From Minisyncoccota bacterium (lineage in GTDB: Bacteria > Patescibacteriota > Minisyncoccia > Minisyncoccales > Minisyncoccaceae), in the NCBI GenBank assembly GCA_028708155.1, contig JAQVZN010000018.1, forward strand, positions 1 to 10,319: a DNA stretch of 10,319 bases, given 5' to 3'. A model generated the notes under the pieces. It worked only from the letters and a program-made list of their open reading frames with translations, did no database searches and was not told the origin of the DNA. Numbering within the stretch: the first letter of the stretch is position 1; each line of letters starts with the position of its first letter. Shown piece by piece: positions 1 to 7,006 of the stretch. The translations under genes were made by a program, and so were the position numbers.

Positions 1-639
1 ATGGAATTAATTGAAAAAATAAGAAAGGAAGCAAAAGAGAAAATGGCTGGAATTGATTCTTGCCACGAATGGGAACATATAGAAAGAGTTTACGCTTTAG
101 TTTTGCATCTTGGGAAAAAAGAAAAGGCTGATTTGGAAATATTGTCTTTAGCTTCTGTATTGCATGATATTGCAAGGAAAGAAGAAAATGATTCTAATGG
201 GAAAATAGATCATGCTGAGCTTGGGGCTGTTTTAGCAAAAGAAATTTTAAGGAAGTATAATTTAAAGGAAGAGAAGATAGAAAATATTTGTCACTGTATA
301 GAAACTCATAGATATAGAAACGATAAAGAGCCAAAAACACTTGAGGCAAAAATATTATACGATGCTGATAAATTAGATTCAATTGGGGCTATTGGACTTG
401 GAAGAGCTTTTGCTTTTGCAGGACATATTGGAGCGAAAGTCCACAATAAGGATGTTGATGTAACTAAAGTAGAGCCATATTCCATAGATGATACTGCTTT
501 TAGAGAGTACGAAGTTAAGCTTAAATATATAAAAGATAAAATGTTTACCTTAGAGGGAAAAAGGATTGCTAAAGAAAGAATTGCTTTTATGGAAGAGTTT
601 TTTAAGAGACTAAATAAGGAAGTTGATGGAGATATTTGA
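1..639 (+). CDS. HD-domain metal-dependent phosphohydrolase
   Basis: Predicted soluble HD-superfamily hydrolase of 212 aa, a family that removes phosphate from nucleotides or related phosphoesters using a metal centre; the substrate here cannot be told. Visible metal-ligand residues run in the usual order: H22 and H26 in the first helix, the H55-D56 pair in VLHDIAR, H71, H98 and H103 in CHCIETHRY, and the late aspartate region YDADKLDSIG (D121, D123, D126), which resembles the YedJ-like branch of HD proteins. The overall length is normal for that branch. The ATG is the first base of the window, so the true start could lie upstream, although the N-terminus aligns well as a natural one. The gene ends in TGA, the only non-TAA stop in the window, and that stop lies inside the -35 box of the secD promoter. 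It may be the last gene of an operon that begins off-window. Confidence 0.85.
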   Translation: MELIEKIRKEAKEKMAGIDSCHEWEHIERVYALVLHLGKKEKADLEILSLASVLHDIARKEENDSNGKIDHAELGAVLAKEILRKYNLKEEKIENICHCIETHRYRNDKEPKTLEAKILYDADKLDSIGAIGLGRAFAFAGHIGAKVHNKDVDVTKVEPYSIDDTAFREYEVKLKYIKDKMFTLEGKRIAKERIAFMEEFFKRLNKEVDGDI

Positions 640-664
640 CAAAAGTTAAATTAGAATCTATATT
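636..664 (+). promoter_or_regulatory. Sigma-70-type promoter for secD, probably leaderless
   Basis: Perfect -35 TTGACA (636-641), 17-nt spacer, and -10 TATATT (659-664, five of six consensus bases). The predicted transcription start, about 7 nt after the -10, falls at about 671, within 2 nt of the secD ATG at 673, so no ribosome binding site could be present on the mRNA. The -35 contains the TGA stop of the upstream HD gene. Whether secD is also read through from the HD gene cannot be told. Confidence 0.7.
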
Positions 665-672
665 TCAATTAT

Positions 673-2070
673 ATGACAAACAAATTGATTAATATCTATT
701 TTTCGTTAATTGTAGTGCTTATGCTTTTAGCAAGCGCTTTTCTCTTTCCAAATATAACTAATCAAGGTATTGATTTTGTAAATCAAAAGCTAAATACTCA
801 GATTTCTCATATTAGTGATAAAGGTTTTAATTTAGGACTTGATCTTAAAGGTGGAGTTCATTTAGAATACGAGGCTGATTTATCAGGCATAACTGATGAT
901 AGTCGTGACGAGGCCATGAATGGATTGAGGGATGTAATAGAAAGAAGAGTAAACATTTACGGAGTAACAGAGCCAGTTGTTCAAATATATGGAGATGATA
1001 GAATCGTTGTCGAACTTCCTGGAGTAGAAAGCATTGAAGATGCTATTTCTTGGATTGGAGAAACACCGCTTCTTGAATTTTTAGAAGAGAGACCAGCAGA
1101 GGAAATTGAAGCAATTAAAGCAATGTGGACTCAAATTGATGGAAAAACATTTGAAGAAATTCAAACCATAGATGGTTGGGAGAAAGCTTTTGAAAATCCT
1201 TATACTAAAACAGAATTAACTGGAAAGTATTTACAGAAAGCAGTTTTAGCCTTTGATCAAACTACTATGGAGCCTATCATTGAACTTGAATTTGATTCTG
1301 AAGGAGCTAAATTATTTGAAGAAATTACAGAAAGGAATGTCGGCAAAACATTAGCTATTTATTTAGATGGTAGTCCAATCATCGGAGATTTTTATGCTCC
1401 AGAGGTAAATGAAAAAATATCAGGAGGAAAGGCTATCATTCAAGGAGATTCTAATATAGAAGAAGCAAGAACAATTGTTCAAAGATTAAATCAAGGAGCG
1501 TTACCTGTGCCATTATCTTCTCCTATCGTACAACAAAAAGTTGGTCCAACATTAGGACAAATTTCTCTTGATAACGCGGTTAAAGCTGGTGTTATCGGTT
1601 GTATTGCAATTGCTTTATTCTTAATCTTATTTTACAGACTTCCAGGACTATTAGCTTCTATTGCTCTTTTAGCTTATATTTTATTACTATTTTCAATAAT
1701 CAAATTGTCAGGAGCAACATTAACACTTGCGGGGATTGGAGGTATTATTTTATCTATTGGTATGGCTGTTGATGGTAATATTTTGATATTTTCAAGAATG
1801 AAAGAAGAAATTAAGAACGGCAGTGATATTTATTCAGCAATAGAAAAGGGAGTAAGTAGAGCTTGGCCATCTATAAGAGACGGAAATATAACTACTTTAA
1901 TTGTTGCTTTTATATTATACATACTTGGAACAAGTTTTGTTAAAGCTTTCGCTTTCACATTAATTATTGGTATTTTAGTCAGCTTATTCACTTCAATGGT
2001 AGTAACAAGAGTTTTCCTTTTGTTCAATGCAAGAGGATTTATGGCTAAGTTAAAATGGCCTTGGTTATAA
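673..2070 (+). CDS. secD: Protein translocase subunit SecD
   Basis: Inner-membrane SecD, which with SecF uses the ion gradient to help pull proteins out of the SecYEG channel. The 465-aa protein has a first membrane helix at about 8-25, the conserved motif GLDLKGGVHLEYEAD at 55-69, a periplasmic P1/head region to about 285, the motif QQKVGPTLG at 287-295, and five further membrane segments from about 303 to 452. The motif IGMAVDGNILIFSRMKEE at 362-379 carries the conserved membrane aspartate D367, equivalent to E. coli SecD D519, so the SecD half of the proton pathway is intact. It is well below the 615 aa of E. coli SecD, with the shortening mainly in the periplasmic part. The gap to secF is 4 nt and the two are surely co-transcribed. 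There is no Shine-Dalgarno sequence; the ATG sits directly behind a strong promoter. Confidence 0.96.
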   Translation: MTNKLINIYFSLIVVLMLLASAFLFPNITNQGIDFVNQKLNTQISHISDKGFNLGLDLKGGVHLEYEADLSGITDDSRDEAMNGLRDVIERRVNIYGVTEPVVQIYGDDRIVVELPGVESIEDAISWIGETPLLEFLEERPAEEIEAIKAMWTQIDGKTFEEIQTIDGWEKAFENPYTKTELTGKYLQKAVLAFDQTTMEPIIELEFDSEGAKLFEEITERNVGKTLAIYLDGSPIIGDFYAPEVNEKISGGKAIIQGDSNIEEARTIVQRLNQGALPVPLSSPIVQQKVGPTLGQISLDNAVKAGVIGCIAIALFLILFYRLPGLLASIALLAYILLLFSIIKLSGATLTLAGIGGIILSIGMAVDGNILIFSRMKEEIKNGSDIYSAIEKGVSRAWPSIRDGNITTLIVAFILYILGTSFVKAFAFTLIIGILVSLFTSMVVTRVFLLFNARGFMAKLKWPWL

Positions 2071-2074
2071 AAAT

Positions 2075-2965
2075 ATGATTGATTTTATTAAATATTCAAA
2101 AATTTATTTCGTTGTTGCAATATTAGTTACTATTGCTAGTTTATTTTCTTTATTTTATTTTGGATTGAATTTAGGTATGGATTTTAAGGGAGGAACTTCA
2201 ATAAAAGTAGAATATGAAGCGAAAGCACCTTCAATAGAAGATCTTAAAAATAATCTAGAGATTGAAAATTATCAAGTTCAAAGTTTGGGAGAAAAAGGAG
2301 TAATTTTAAAGATTAATAAAGACGTTTCTGCTTCTGAGTTTAATGCTATTTTAGAAGATATGAAGATAGACGGCAGTGTTATTTCTGATTCTGAACTAGA
2401 AACAATTAGTCCTACTGTTGGATCAGAGCTAAAACAAAAAACAGTTATTGTTGTTGTTTGCGCTCTTATCGCAATGCTTTTATATATTGCTTTTGCTTTT
2501 AGAAAGGTTTCTAAACCAATTTCTTCTTTTCAATACGGTTTTGTTTCAACATTAATGTTATTCCATGATGTTTTGATACCACTTGGATTATTAGCTTTTT
2601 TGGGAGCTTATTTAGGAGTTCAATTTACAATTCCGATAGTAACTGCACTTCTTGCGGTTATTGGTTATTCAATTAACAATAACGTGGTTGTTTTTGATAG
2701 AATTAGAGAAAACTTACATTTAAGTCGTAAATTAGGATATTCAGAAGTTGTAAATATAAGTTTAAATCAAATTTACGTAAGATGTATTCAAACATCACTA
2801 ACTACTTTATTTGTATTAATTGCCCTTTATTATTACTTTATTGGAGAAGAAGATATTCAATTCTTTGCTTTGGCTGCTTCTATCGGAATTATTGCAGGAG
2901 CTTTTTCATCAATATTTTTAGCCTCACCAATACTTGCTAAGTGGGTAGAAAGAAGAGATAAATAA
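2075..2965 (+). CDS. secF: Protein translocase subunit SecF (proton-relay Asp replaced by Asn)
   Basis: Partner of SecD in the SecDF complex. The 296-aa protein has a first membrane helix at about 10-30, the motif GLNLGMDFKGGTSI at 30-43, a small periplasmic domain, the motif ISPTVGSEL at 111-119, and five membrane helices between about 122 and 290. The signature GYSIN..VVVFDRIREN spans 197-213. The residue that is normally aspartate after GYSIN is N202 (codon AAT, 2678-2680). The conserved arginine R236 lies 34 residues further on, the same distance as E. coli D213 to R247 and Thermus D637 to R671, so N202 occupies the relay position. The ATG follows the secD stop by 4 nt without a Shine-Dalgarno, which suggests re-initiation by terminating ribosomes. 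A strong terminator follows the stop. Confidence 0.96.
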   Translation: MIDFIKYSKIYFVVAILVTIASLFSLFYFGLNLGMDFKGGTSIKVEYEAKAPSIEDLKNNLEIENYQVQSLGEKGVILKINKDVSASEFNAILEDMKIDGSVISDSELETISPTVGSELKQKTVIVVVCALIAMLLYIAFAFRKVSKPISSFQYGFVSTLMLFHDVLIPLGLLAFLGAYLGVQFTIPIVTALLAVIGYSINNNVVVFDRIRENLHLSRKLGYSEVVNISLNQIYVRCIQTSLTTLFVLIALYYYFIGEEDIQFFALAASIGIIAGAFSSIFLASPILAKWVERRDK

Positions 2966-2971
2966 AGAATG

Positions 2972-2993
2972 GAGGCTTGATTGCCTCTTTTTT
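2972..2993 (+). terminator. Rho-independent terminator of secDF
   Basis: Stem GAGGC/GCCTC with loop TTGATT, extendable by one G-U pair, followed directly by six T (2988-2993). It lies 6 nt past the secF stop and separates secDF from the next transcription unit. Confidence 0.88.
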
Positions 2994-3007
2994 ATACCTC
3001 TAAAAAT

Positions 3008-3036
3008 TTGACATTATTCATTAAAAGTGTTATAAG
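3008..3036 (+). promoter_or_regulatory. Extended -10 promoter for the five-gene operon, leaderless
   Basis: Perfect -35 TTGACA (3008-3013), 17-nt spacer, and -10 TATAAG (3031-3036) preceded by TGT, an extended -10 element. The -10 ends 6 nt before the ATG at 3043, so the usual start site is the A of the ATG itself. This predicts a leaderless first gene and supports the chosen start. It lies in the short gap after the secF terminator. Confidence 0.78.
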
Positions 3037-3042
3037 ATAGAT

Positions 3043-4086
3043 ATGAAATTTGACTACAAAAAAGTCACAGAAGATTTTTTAAACATTTTATCTGAGAGAT
3101 CAAGAAAGATTATTTCTAGAAGATTTGCCTTTTCAAAAAAGAGAATTGAAACTCTTGAGAAGATAGGTTCTGACTACAAGATTACTAGAGAAAGAGTAAG
3201 ACAAATAGAATCAGATGGAATTAAAAAAATCAAAAAGAATATCAATGGTTTTAAAACCAAAAAAGATTTTGATCAAATCAGTGCTTTTTTTATTGCTGAA
3301 CTTGAAAAGAGTGGAGGACTTAAAAGAGAGGACTTATTTTTAGATATTTTAGGAAAGGAGGAAGATAAAAACTATATTATATTTTTACTTCATTTAATTC
3401 CTCATTGCGAAAGATTTAAAGAAGATAGTAGTGCTCATTCTTTATGGACACTTGATAAAGACAATATTTTAAAAGCTAAAGAGATTAACCAAAATATAGT
3501 AAAAGTTTTAAAAGAAGAGAAAACTCCTTTGTCTTTAAAGAAGATAGCTGAAGCTATTAATTTTGAGGGCGATATAGAAGCTTTAAGAGCTGCTATTGAG
3601 ATTTCTAAAAAGATTGATATAACTATTGATAAAAAGAAATTCGGACTTATTAATTGGCCAGAAGTTAATCCAAAAACAGTAAGAGATAAAATTTATTTTA
3701 TTTTAAAACACAATAAAAAACCATTACACTATAAAGATATTTCTAAGAATATTGATAGTTTGAATACAGAACTAGTTGCAACCTCTGTAAGTAATAAAAA
3801 GTTACATCCTCAAACAATCCACAATGAACTTATTAGAAACAATAATTTCGTTCTTATTGGAAGGGGTATTTACGCGCTTAAAGAATGGGGGTATAATGGA
3901 GGACAGGTAAAGGATGTTATTATAGAGATTTTAAAAAACAAAACAACTCCTTTAACTAAAGAAGAAGTAATTAGTTTAGTTTCGGAAAAAAGAATCGTAA
4001 GAGAGTCTACTATATTATTGAACCTACAAAACAAGAAAATGTTTTCAAGAGACGATCTAGGAAGATACAAAATCCGAGAAAGTTAA
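3043..4086 (+). CDS. Sigma-70 region 4 / winged-helix (HARE-HTH-like) transcription regulator
   Basis: A 347-aa predicted DNA- or RNA-polymerase-binding protein. Residues 20-68 match sigma-70 region 4: the stretch TLEKIGSDYKITRERVRQIE at 37-56 is the helix-turn-helix that in sigma factors reads the -35 box. Regions 1.2 and 2 are absent, so this is not a complete sigma factor. A helical linker follows, then three probable winged-helix units: about 150-207, 212-284 (with KPLHYKDIS and GRGIYAL, the pattern of the HARE-HTH domain shared with RNA polymerase delta subunit) and 287-345 (TPLTKEEVISLV ... LGRYKI). Such a combination occurs in candidate-phyla genomes, but its targets are unknown. It opens a five-gene run and is followed after 4 nt by the membrane protein. 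A role as accessory factor that recruits or modulates polymerase is inference from the domains. Confidence 0.85.
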   Translation: MKFDYKKVTEDFLNILSERSRKIISRRFAFSKKRIETLEKIGSDYKITRERVRQIESDGIKKIKKNINGFKTKKDFDQISAFFIAELEKSGGLKREDLFLDILGKEEDKNYIIFLLHLIPHCERFKEDSSAHSLWTLDKDNILKAKEINQNIVKVLKEEKTPLSLKKIAEAINFEGDIEALRAAIEISKKIDITIDKKKFGLINWPEVNPKTVRDKIYFILKHNKKPLHYKDISKNIDSLNTELVATSVSNKKLHPQTIHNELIRNNNFVLIGRGIYALKEWGYNGGQVKDVIIEILKNKTTPLTKEEVISLVSEKRIVRESTILLNLQNKKMFSRDDLGRYKIRES

Positions 4087-4090
4087 AATA

Positions 4091-5392
4091 ATGGTTAATT
4101 TTTTAATAGAAACCTACTACATAATTCTCCCTTATTTAGAATTTGGCTTAGCCATAGTTTTTTCAATATGGTGGATTTTTTTGCTTTATTACGCTATAAA
4201 ACTAATTCATTTTTCTTATCTTCTATGGAAGAACACAGAGTGGTTAATTGGAAATGTAAGTAGAACTTTGCTTGAAATAAAATTTCCTAGAGAGATGCTT
4301 AAACCTTTAAGAGTTATGGAGGATGTTTTTTCTGTTATTTGGGGAGCTATGTATGATCCTCCAAATATGAAAGAAGCTTATTTTGAAGGTAAGTTTCTTT
4401 TAAGTCTTTCTCTTGAAATTGTTAGTCTTGAAGGAGTCCCTCATTTTTATATGAGAATTCCTACAATGGGAAGAAAGCTTATAGAAGGAGCTATATATGC
4501 TCAATATCCAAATGTTGAGATTACGGATGCTGACGACTATACTAGACGTGTTCCTTATAATTTACCTAATAAAGATTGGGATTTATGGGGTTGTAATTTT
4601 ATGCCTGTAAAAGAAGATATTTATCCAATTAAGACTTACAAAAAATTCTTTGAAGGAGGAATGGACTCGCCATATGAAGAAAAAAGAATGGATCCAATCA
4701 CAGATTTGATTGAATCTTTTACTAAGATTGGAAAAGGAGAACAACTTTGGTTTCAGATTATTATTTCTTCAGCTGATGATGATGCCAATGATTATGTAAA
4801 AAGAGGAAAAGCTTTAGTTAATGATCTAAGCAAACGTCCTAAGCCAAAGCAAGATAAGTCTCTTTTTGAAAAGATGGTTGATGTTTTCTTAGGGAAAACC
4901 GAAGAAGCAAAAAAGGAAGAAAATTTACTTCCGCCAGAAATGTTTTTAACAAGTGGAGAAAGAGAGGTTGTTGCCGCAATTGAAGAAAAGGTTTCAAAGT
5001 TAGGCTATAACTGTTCGCTCAGGTCTGTTTATGTAGCGAGAAGAGAGAATTTTTTCTCACCAAACAAAATTTTACCTTTAGCTTATATGAATCAATTTGG
5101 TTCTAAAAATTTAAATAACCTTGTTCCTTGGAAAAGAACTATTACAAAAATACAGGCTCCAGATTTTTTCCAAGAAAGAAGAGTTAATATTAGAAAGAGA
5201 GATTTGTTCACTAGATATGTTAACCGAGATTCAGCTTTTTCTCCATACGGAGGAGGGAGATGTTTTTTAAATATTGAAGAAATTGCTACATTGTATCACT
5301 TCCCAGGATTAAATGTTGCACCTACTGCACAACTAGAAAGATTAGAAATAAAGAAGGCGCCACCGCCACCAACATTACCTGTTGAAGAATAA
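4091..5392 (+). CDS. Membrane-anchored protein of a conserved VirD4-like ATPase pair (DUF8128-like)
   Basis: A 433-aa protein with a hydrophobic N-terminal stretch at about 9-47, enough for one long or two short membrane helices, followed by a large soluble region presumably in the cytoplasm. Two similar alpha/beta halves can be guessed: one around 95-230 (FLLSLSLEIVSLEGVPHFYMRIP ... LWFQIIISS) and one around 295-405 (YNCSLRSVYVARRE ... NIEEIATLYHFPG). The LYHFPG motif near 401-406 recalls the region that precedes the ATPase domain in single-chain VirD4/HerA-like proteins. The C-terminus carries a short proline run (APPPP). I believe it belongs to an uncharacterised family (DUF8128-like) often placed next to such ATPases in Patescibacteria, recalled from memory and not searched. 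It starts 4 nt after the regulator and ends 5 nt before the ATPase. The function is unknown; a membrane docking subunit for the ATPase is the simplest reading. Confidence 0.72.
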   Translation: MVNFLIETYYIILPYLEFGLAIVFSIWWIFLLYYAIKLIHFSYLLWKNTEWLIGNVSRTLLEIKFPREMLKPLRVMEDVFSVIWGAMYDPPNMKEAYFEGKFLLSLSLEIVSLEGVPHFYMRIPTMGRKLIEGAIYAQYPNVEITDADDYTRRVPYNLPNKDWDLWGCNFMPVKEDIYPIKTYKKFFEGGMDSPYEEKRMDPITDLIESFTKIGKGEQLWFQIIISSADDDANDYVKRGKALVNDLSKRPKPKQDKSLFEKMVDVFLGKTEEAKKEENLLPPEMFLTSGEREVVAAIEEKVSKLGYNCSLRSVYVARRENFFSPNKILPLAYMNQFGSKNLNNLVPWKRTITKIQAPDFFQERRVNIRKRDLFTRYVNRDSAFSPYGGGRCFLNIEEIATLYHFPGLNVAPTAQLERLEIKKAPPPPTLPVEE

Positions 5393-5397
5393 AAATT

Positions 5398-6996
5398 ATG
5401 GATAATAAAAAAATTACATTTTTCGGACAAACTAATTTTAGAGGAGAGCAAAAGAGATTCGGTATTAGAGACGATGATAGACTTCGTCATATGTATATTA
5501 TTGGAAAAACTGGTATGGGTAAGACAGAGCTTCTTAAAAATATGATTGTTCAAGATATTTTGAATGGGGAAGGGGTTGGTTTTGTTGATCCTCATGGAGA
5601 TGCTGCTGAAGAAATTTTAGATTTTATTCCTGAGGAAAGAAAAAAAGATGTTGTCTATTTTAATCCTGGAGATGTTGATTTTCCGATAGCTTTTAACATT
5701 ATGGAAAATGTTAATAAAGATCAAAGACATCTTATTGCTGCTGGACTTATGGGAGTGTTTAAAAAGATTTGGCCTGATGTTTGGTCTGCGAGAATGGAAT
5801 ATATTTTAAACAATACCATTCTTTCTCTTTTAGAAATTGAAGGATCTACTCTTCTTGGAATAAATAGGCTTTTATCAGATGCTGTTTTTAGAGAAAGTAT
5901 TGTTAGTCAATTAAAAGACCCTGTTATTAAAGCTTTCTGGACACAAGAGTTCTCTAAGTATAGTCAAAAATATGAGGTAGAAGCTACTGCTGCTATCCAA
6001 AACAAGATTGGTCAATTTATTTCAACTCCTTTAATTAGAAATATTGTTGGGCAAGTAAAATCTACTATCGACGTTAGAGATATTATGGATTCTAAAAAAA
6101 TTCTTATCATGAATCTTTCTAAAGGTAAAATAGGAGAGGATTCATCAAAACTTTTAGGAGCCCTTTTGATTACAAAAATTCAGCTTGCTGCAATGTCTAG
6201 GGTAGATATTAAAGAAGAAGAAAGAAGTCCTTTTTATCTTTATGTTGATGAGTTCCAAAATTTTGCTACTGAATCATTTGCAACTATTTTGTCTGAGGCT
6301 AGAAAATATAAATTATCTTTAAACTTAGCTCATCAATATGTTGCTCAGATGGATGATACGGTAAGAGGTGCTGTTTTTGGAAACATTGGAACAATGCTGG
6401 TTTTTAGAATAGGAGCCGAAGATGCAGAATTATTAAGAAAAGAGTTTTCTCCTGAATTTACAGAAGAAGATCTTGTTAATCTAGCAAGACAATCAATTTA
6501 TGTAAGATTAATGATTGATGGAATAACTTCAAGACCATTTTCTGCAGAGACTCTTCCTCCAAGAAAACCTCTTGAAAACAGTTTAAGAGAGGAGATTATT
6601 GCTTTTTCAAGAGAGACTTACGGAAGAGACAAAGAAGGAGTGGATAAATTTATCGCTGACGCTATTATCACTCAAGATAATCAAAAAGAATCTAAAAAAA
6701 ATATAAAAGAACTATACGATTCAAAATGTAGTTTATGTGGAAAAAGCATAAAAATACCTTTCAAGCCAGATAACGAAAGAGAGATTTTTTGTAAATCTTG
6801 TTTGAAAAAGAAAGAGGATAAGCCAGAACCTAAAAGTGTTTGTGAGAGTGTAAGCTTAGAAGAGATATCTAAAGATTTTGTTCCCGAAGAGAAAAAAAAT
6901 AGTAGATTAAGTGAATTAAAAGATCTTATCCTAGGAGCTAAAAAAGAACCAACAGAAAAAGGAAAAATAGAACCTGGAGATCATATTAAATTTTAA
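5398..6996 (+). CDS. VirD4/TraG-like P-loop ATPase with C-terminal zinc ribbon
   Basis: A 532-aa ATPase of the HerA/VirD4 (type IV secretion coupling protein) superfamily, which moves DNA or protein substrates across or along membranes. Walker A is GKTGMGKT at 36-43; Walker B is FYLYVDEFQ at 279-287 with D284 and E285; the AHQY segment at 311-314 fits the family's sensor glutamine. The DPHGD motif lies at 64-68 and the segment to about 390 has the TraG/TraD C-terminal pattern. There is no membrane helix, so the anchor is probably the preceding gene product. After the ATPase core is a zinc ribbon with C444, C447, C465 and C468, then a charged linker and a short tail, PGDHIKF. No relaxase, VirB or pilus gene is in the window, so conjugation cannot be claimed. 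DNA transfer, DNA uptake or protein export are all open. The start follows the upstream stop by 5 nt with no Shine-Dalgarno. Confidence 0.88.
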   Translation: MDNKKITFFGQTNFRGEQKRFGIRDDDRLRHMYIIGKTGMGKTELLKNMIVQDILNGEGVGFVDPHGDAAEEILDFIPEERKKDVVYFNPGDVDFPIAFNIMENVNKDQRHLIAAGLMGVFKKIWPDVWSARMEYILNNTILSLLEIEGSTLLGINRLLSDAVFRESIVSQLKDPVIKAFWTQEFSKYSQKYEVEATAAIQNKIGQFISTPLIRNIVGQVKSTIDVRDIMDSKKILIMNLSKGKIGEDSSKLLGALLITKIQLAAMSRVDIKEEERSPFYLYVDEFQNFATESFATILSEARKYKLSLNLAHQYVAQMDDTVRGAVFGNIGTMLVFRIGAEDAELLRKEFSPEFTEEDLVNLARQSIYVRLMIDGITSRPFSAETLPPRKPLENSLREEIIAFSRETYGRDKEGVDKFIADAIITQDNQKESKKNIKELYDSKCSLCGKSIKIPFKPDNEREIFCKSCLKKKEDKPEPKSVCESVSLEEISKDFVPEEKKNSRLSELKDLILGAKKEPTEKGKIEPGDHIKF

Positions 6997-7006
6997 AAGA
7001 AAAACC

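Noticed and set aside
637..654. Possible TGA recoding (as in Gracilibacteria/Absconditabacteria), extending the HD gene.
   Set aside because: Readthrough would add only four codons to a TAG at 652, no other gene uses in-frame TGA, and every other gene is complete under the standard code.
5296..5595. A 99-aa - strand frame across the junction of the membrane protein and the ATPase.
   Set aside because: It is antisense to the Walker A region of a clear ATPase, with no promoter or ribosome binding site visible.
5398..6996. Reading the ATPase as proof of a conjugative element.
   Set aside because: There is no relaxase, VirB component, integrase, attachment site or flanking repeat, and the gene sits between housekeeping genes.
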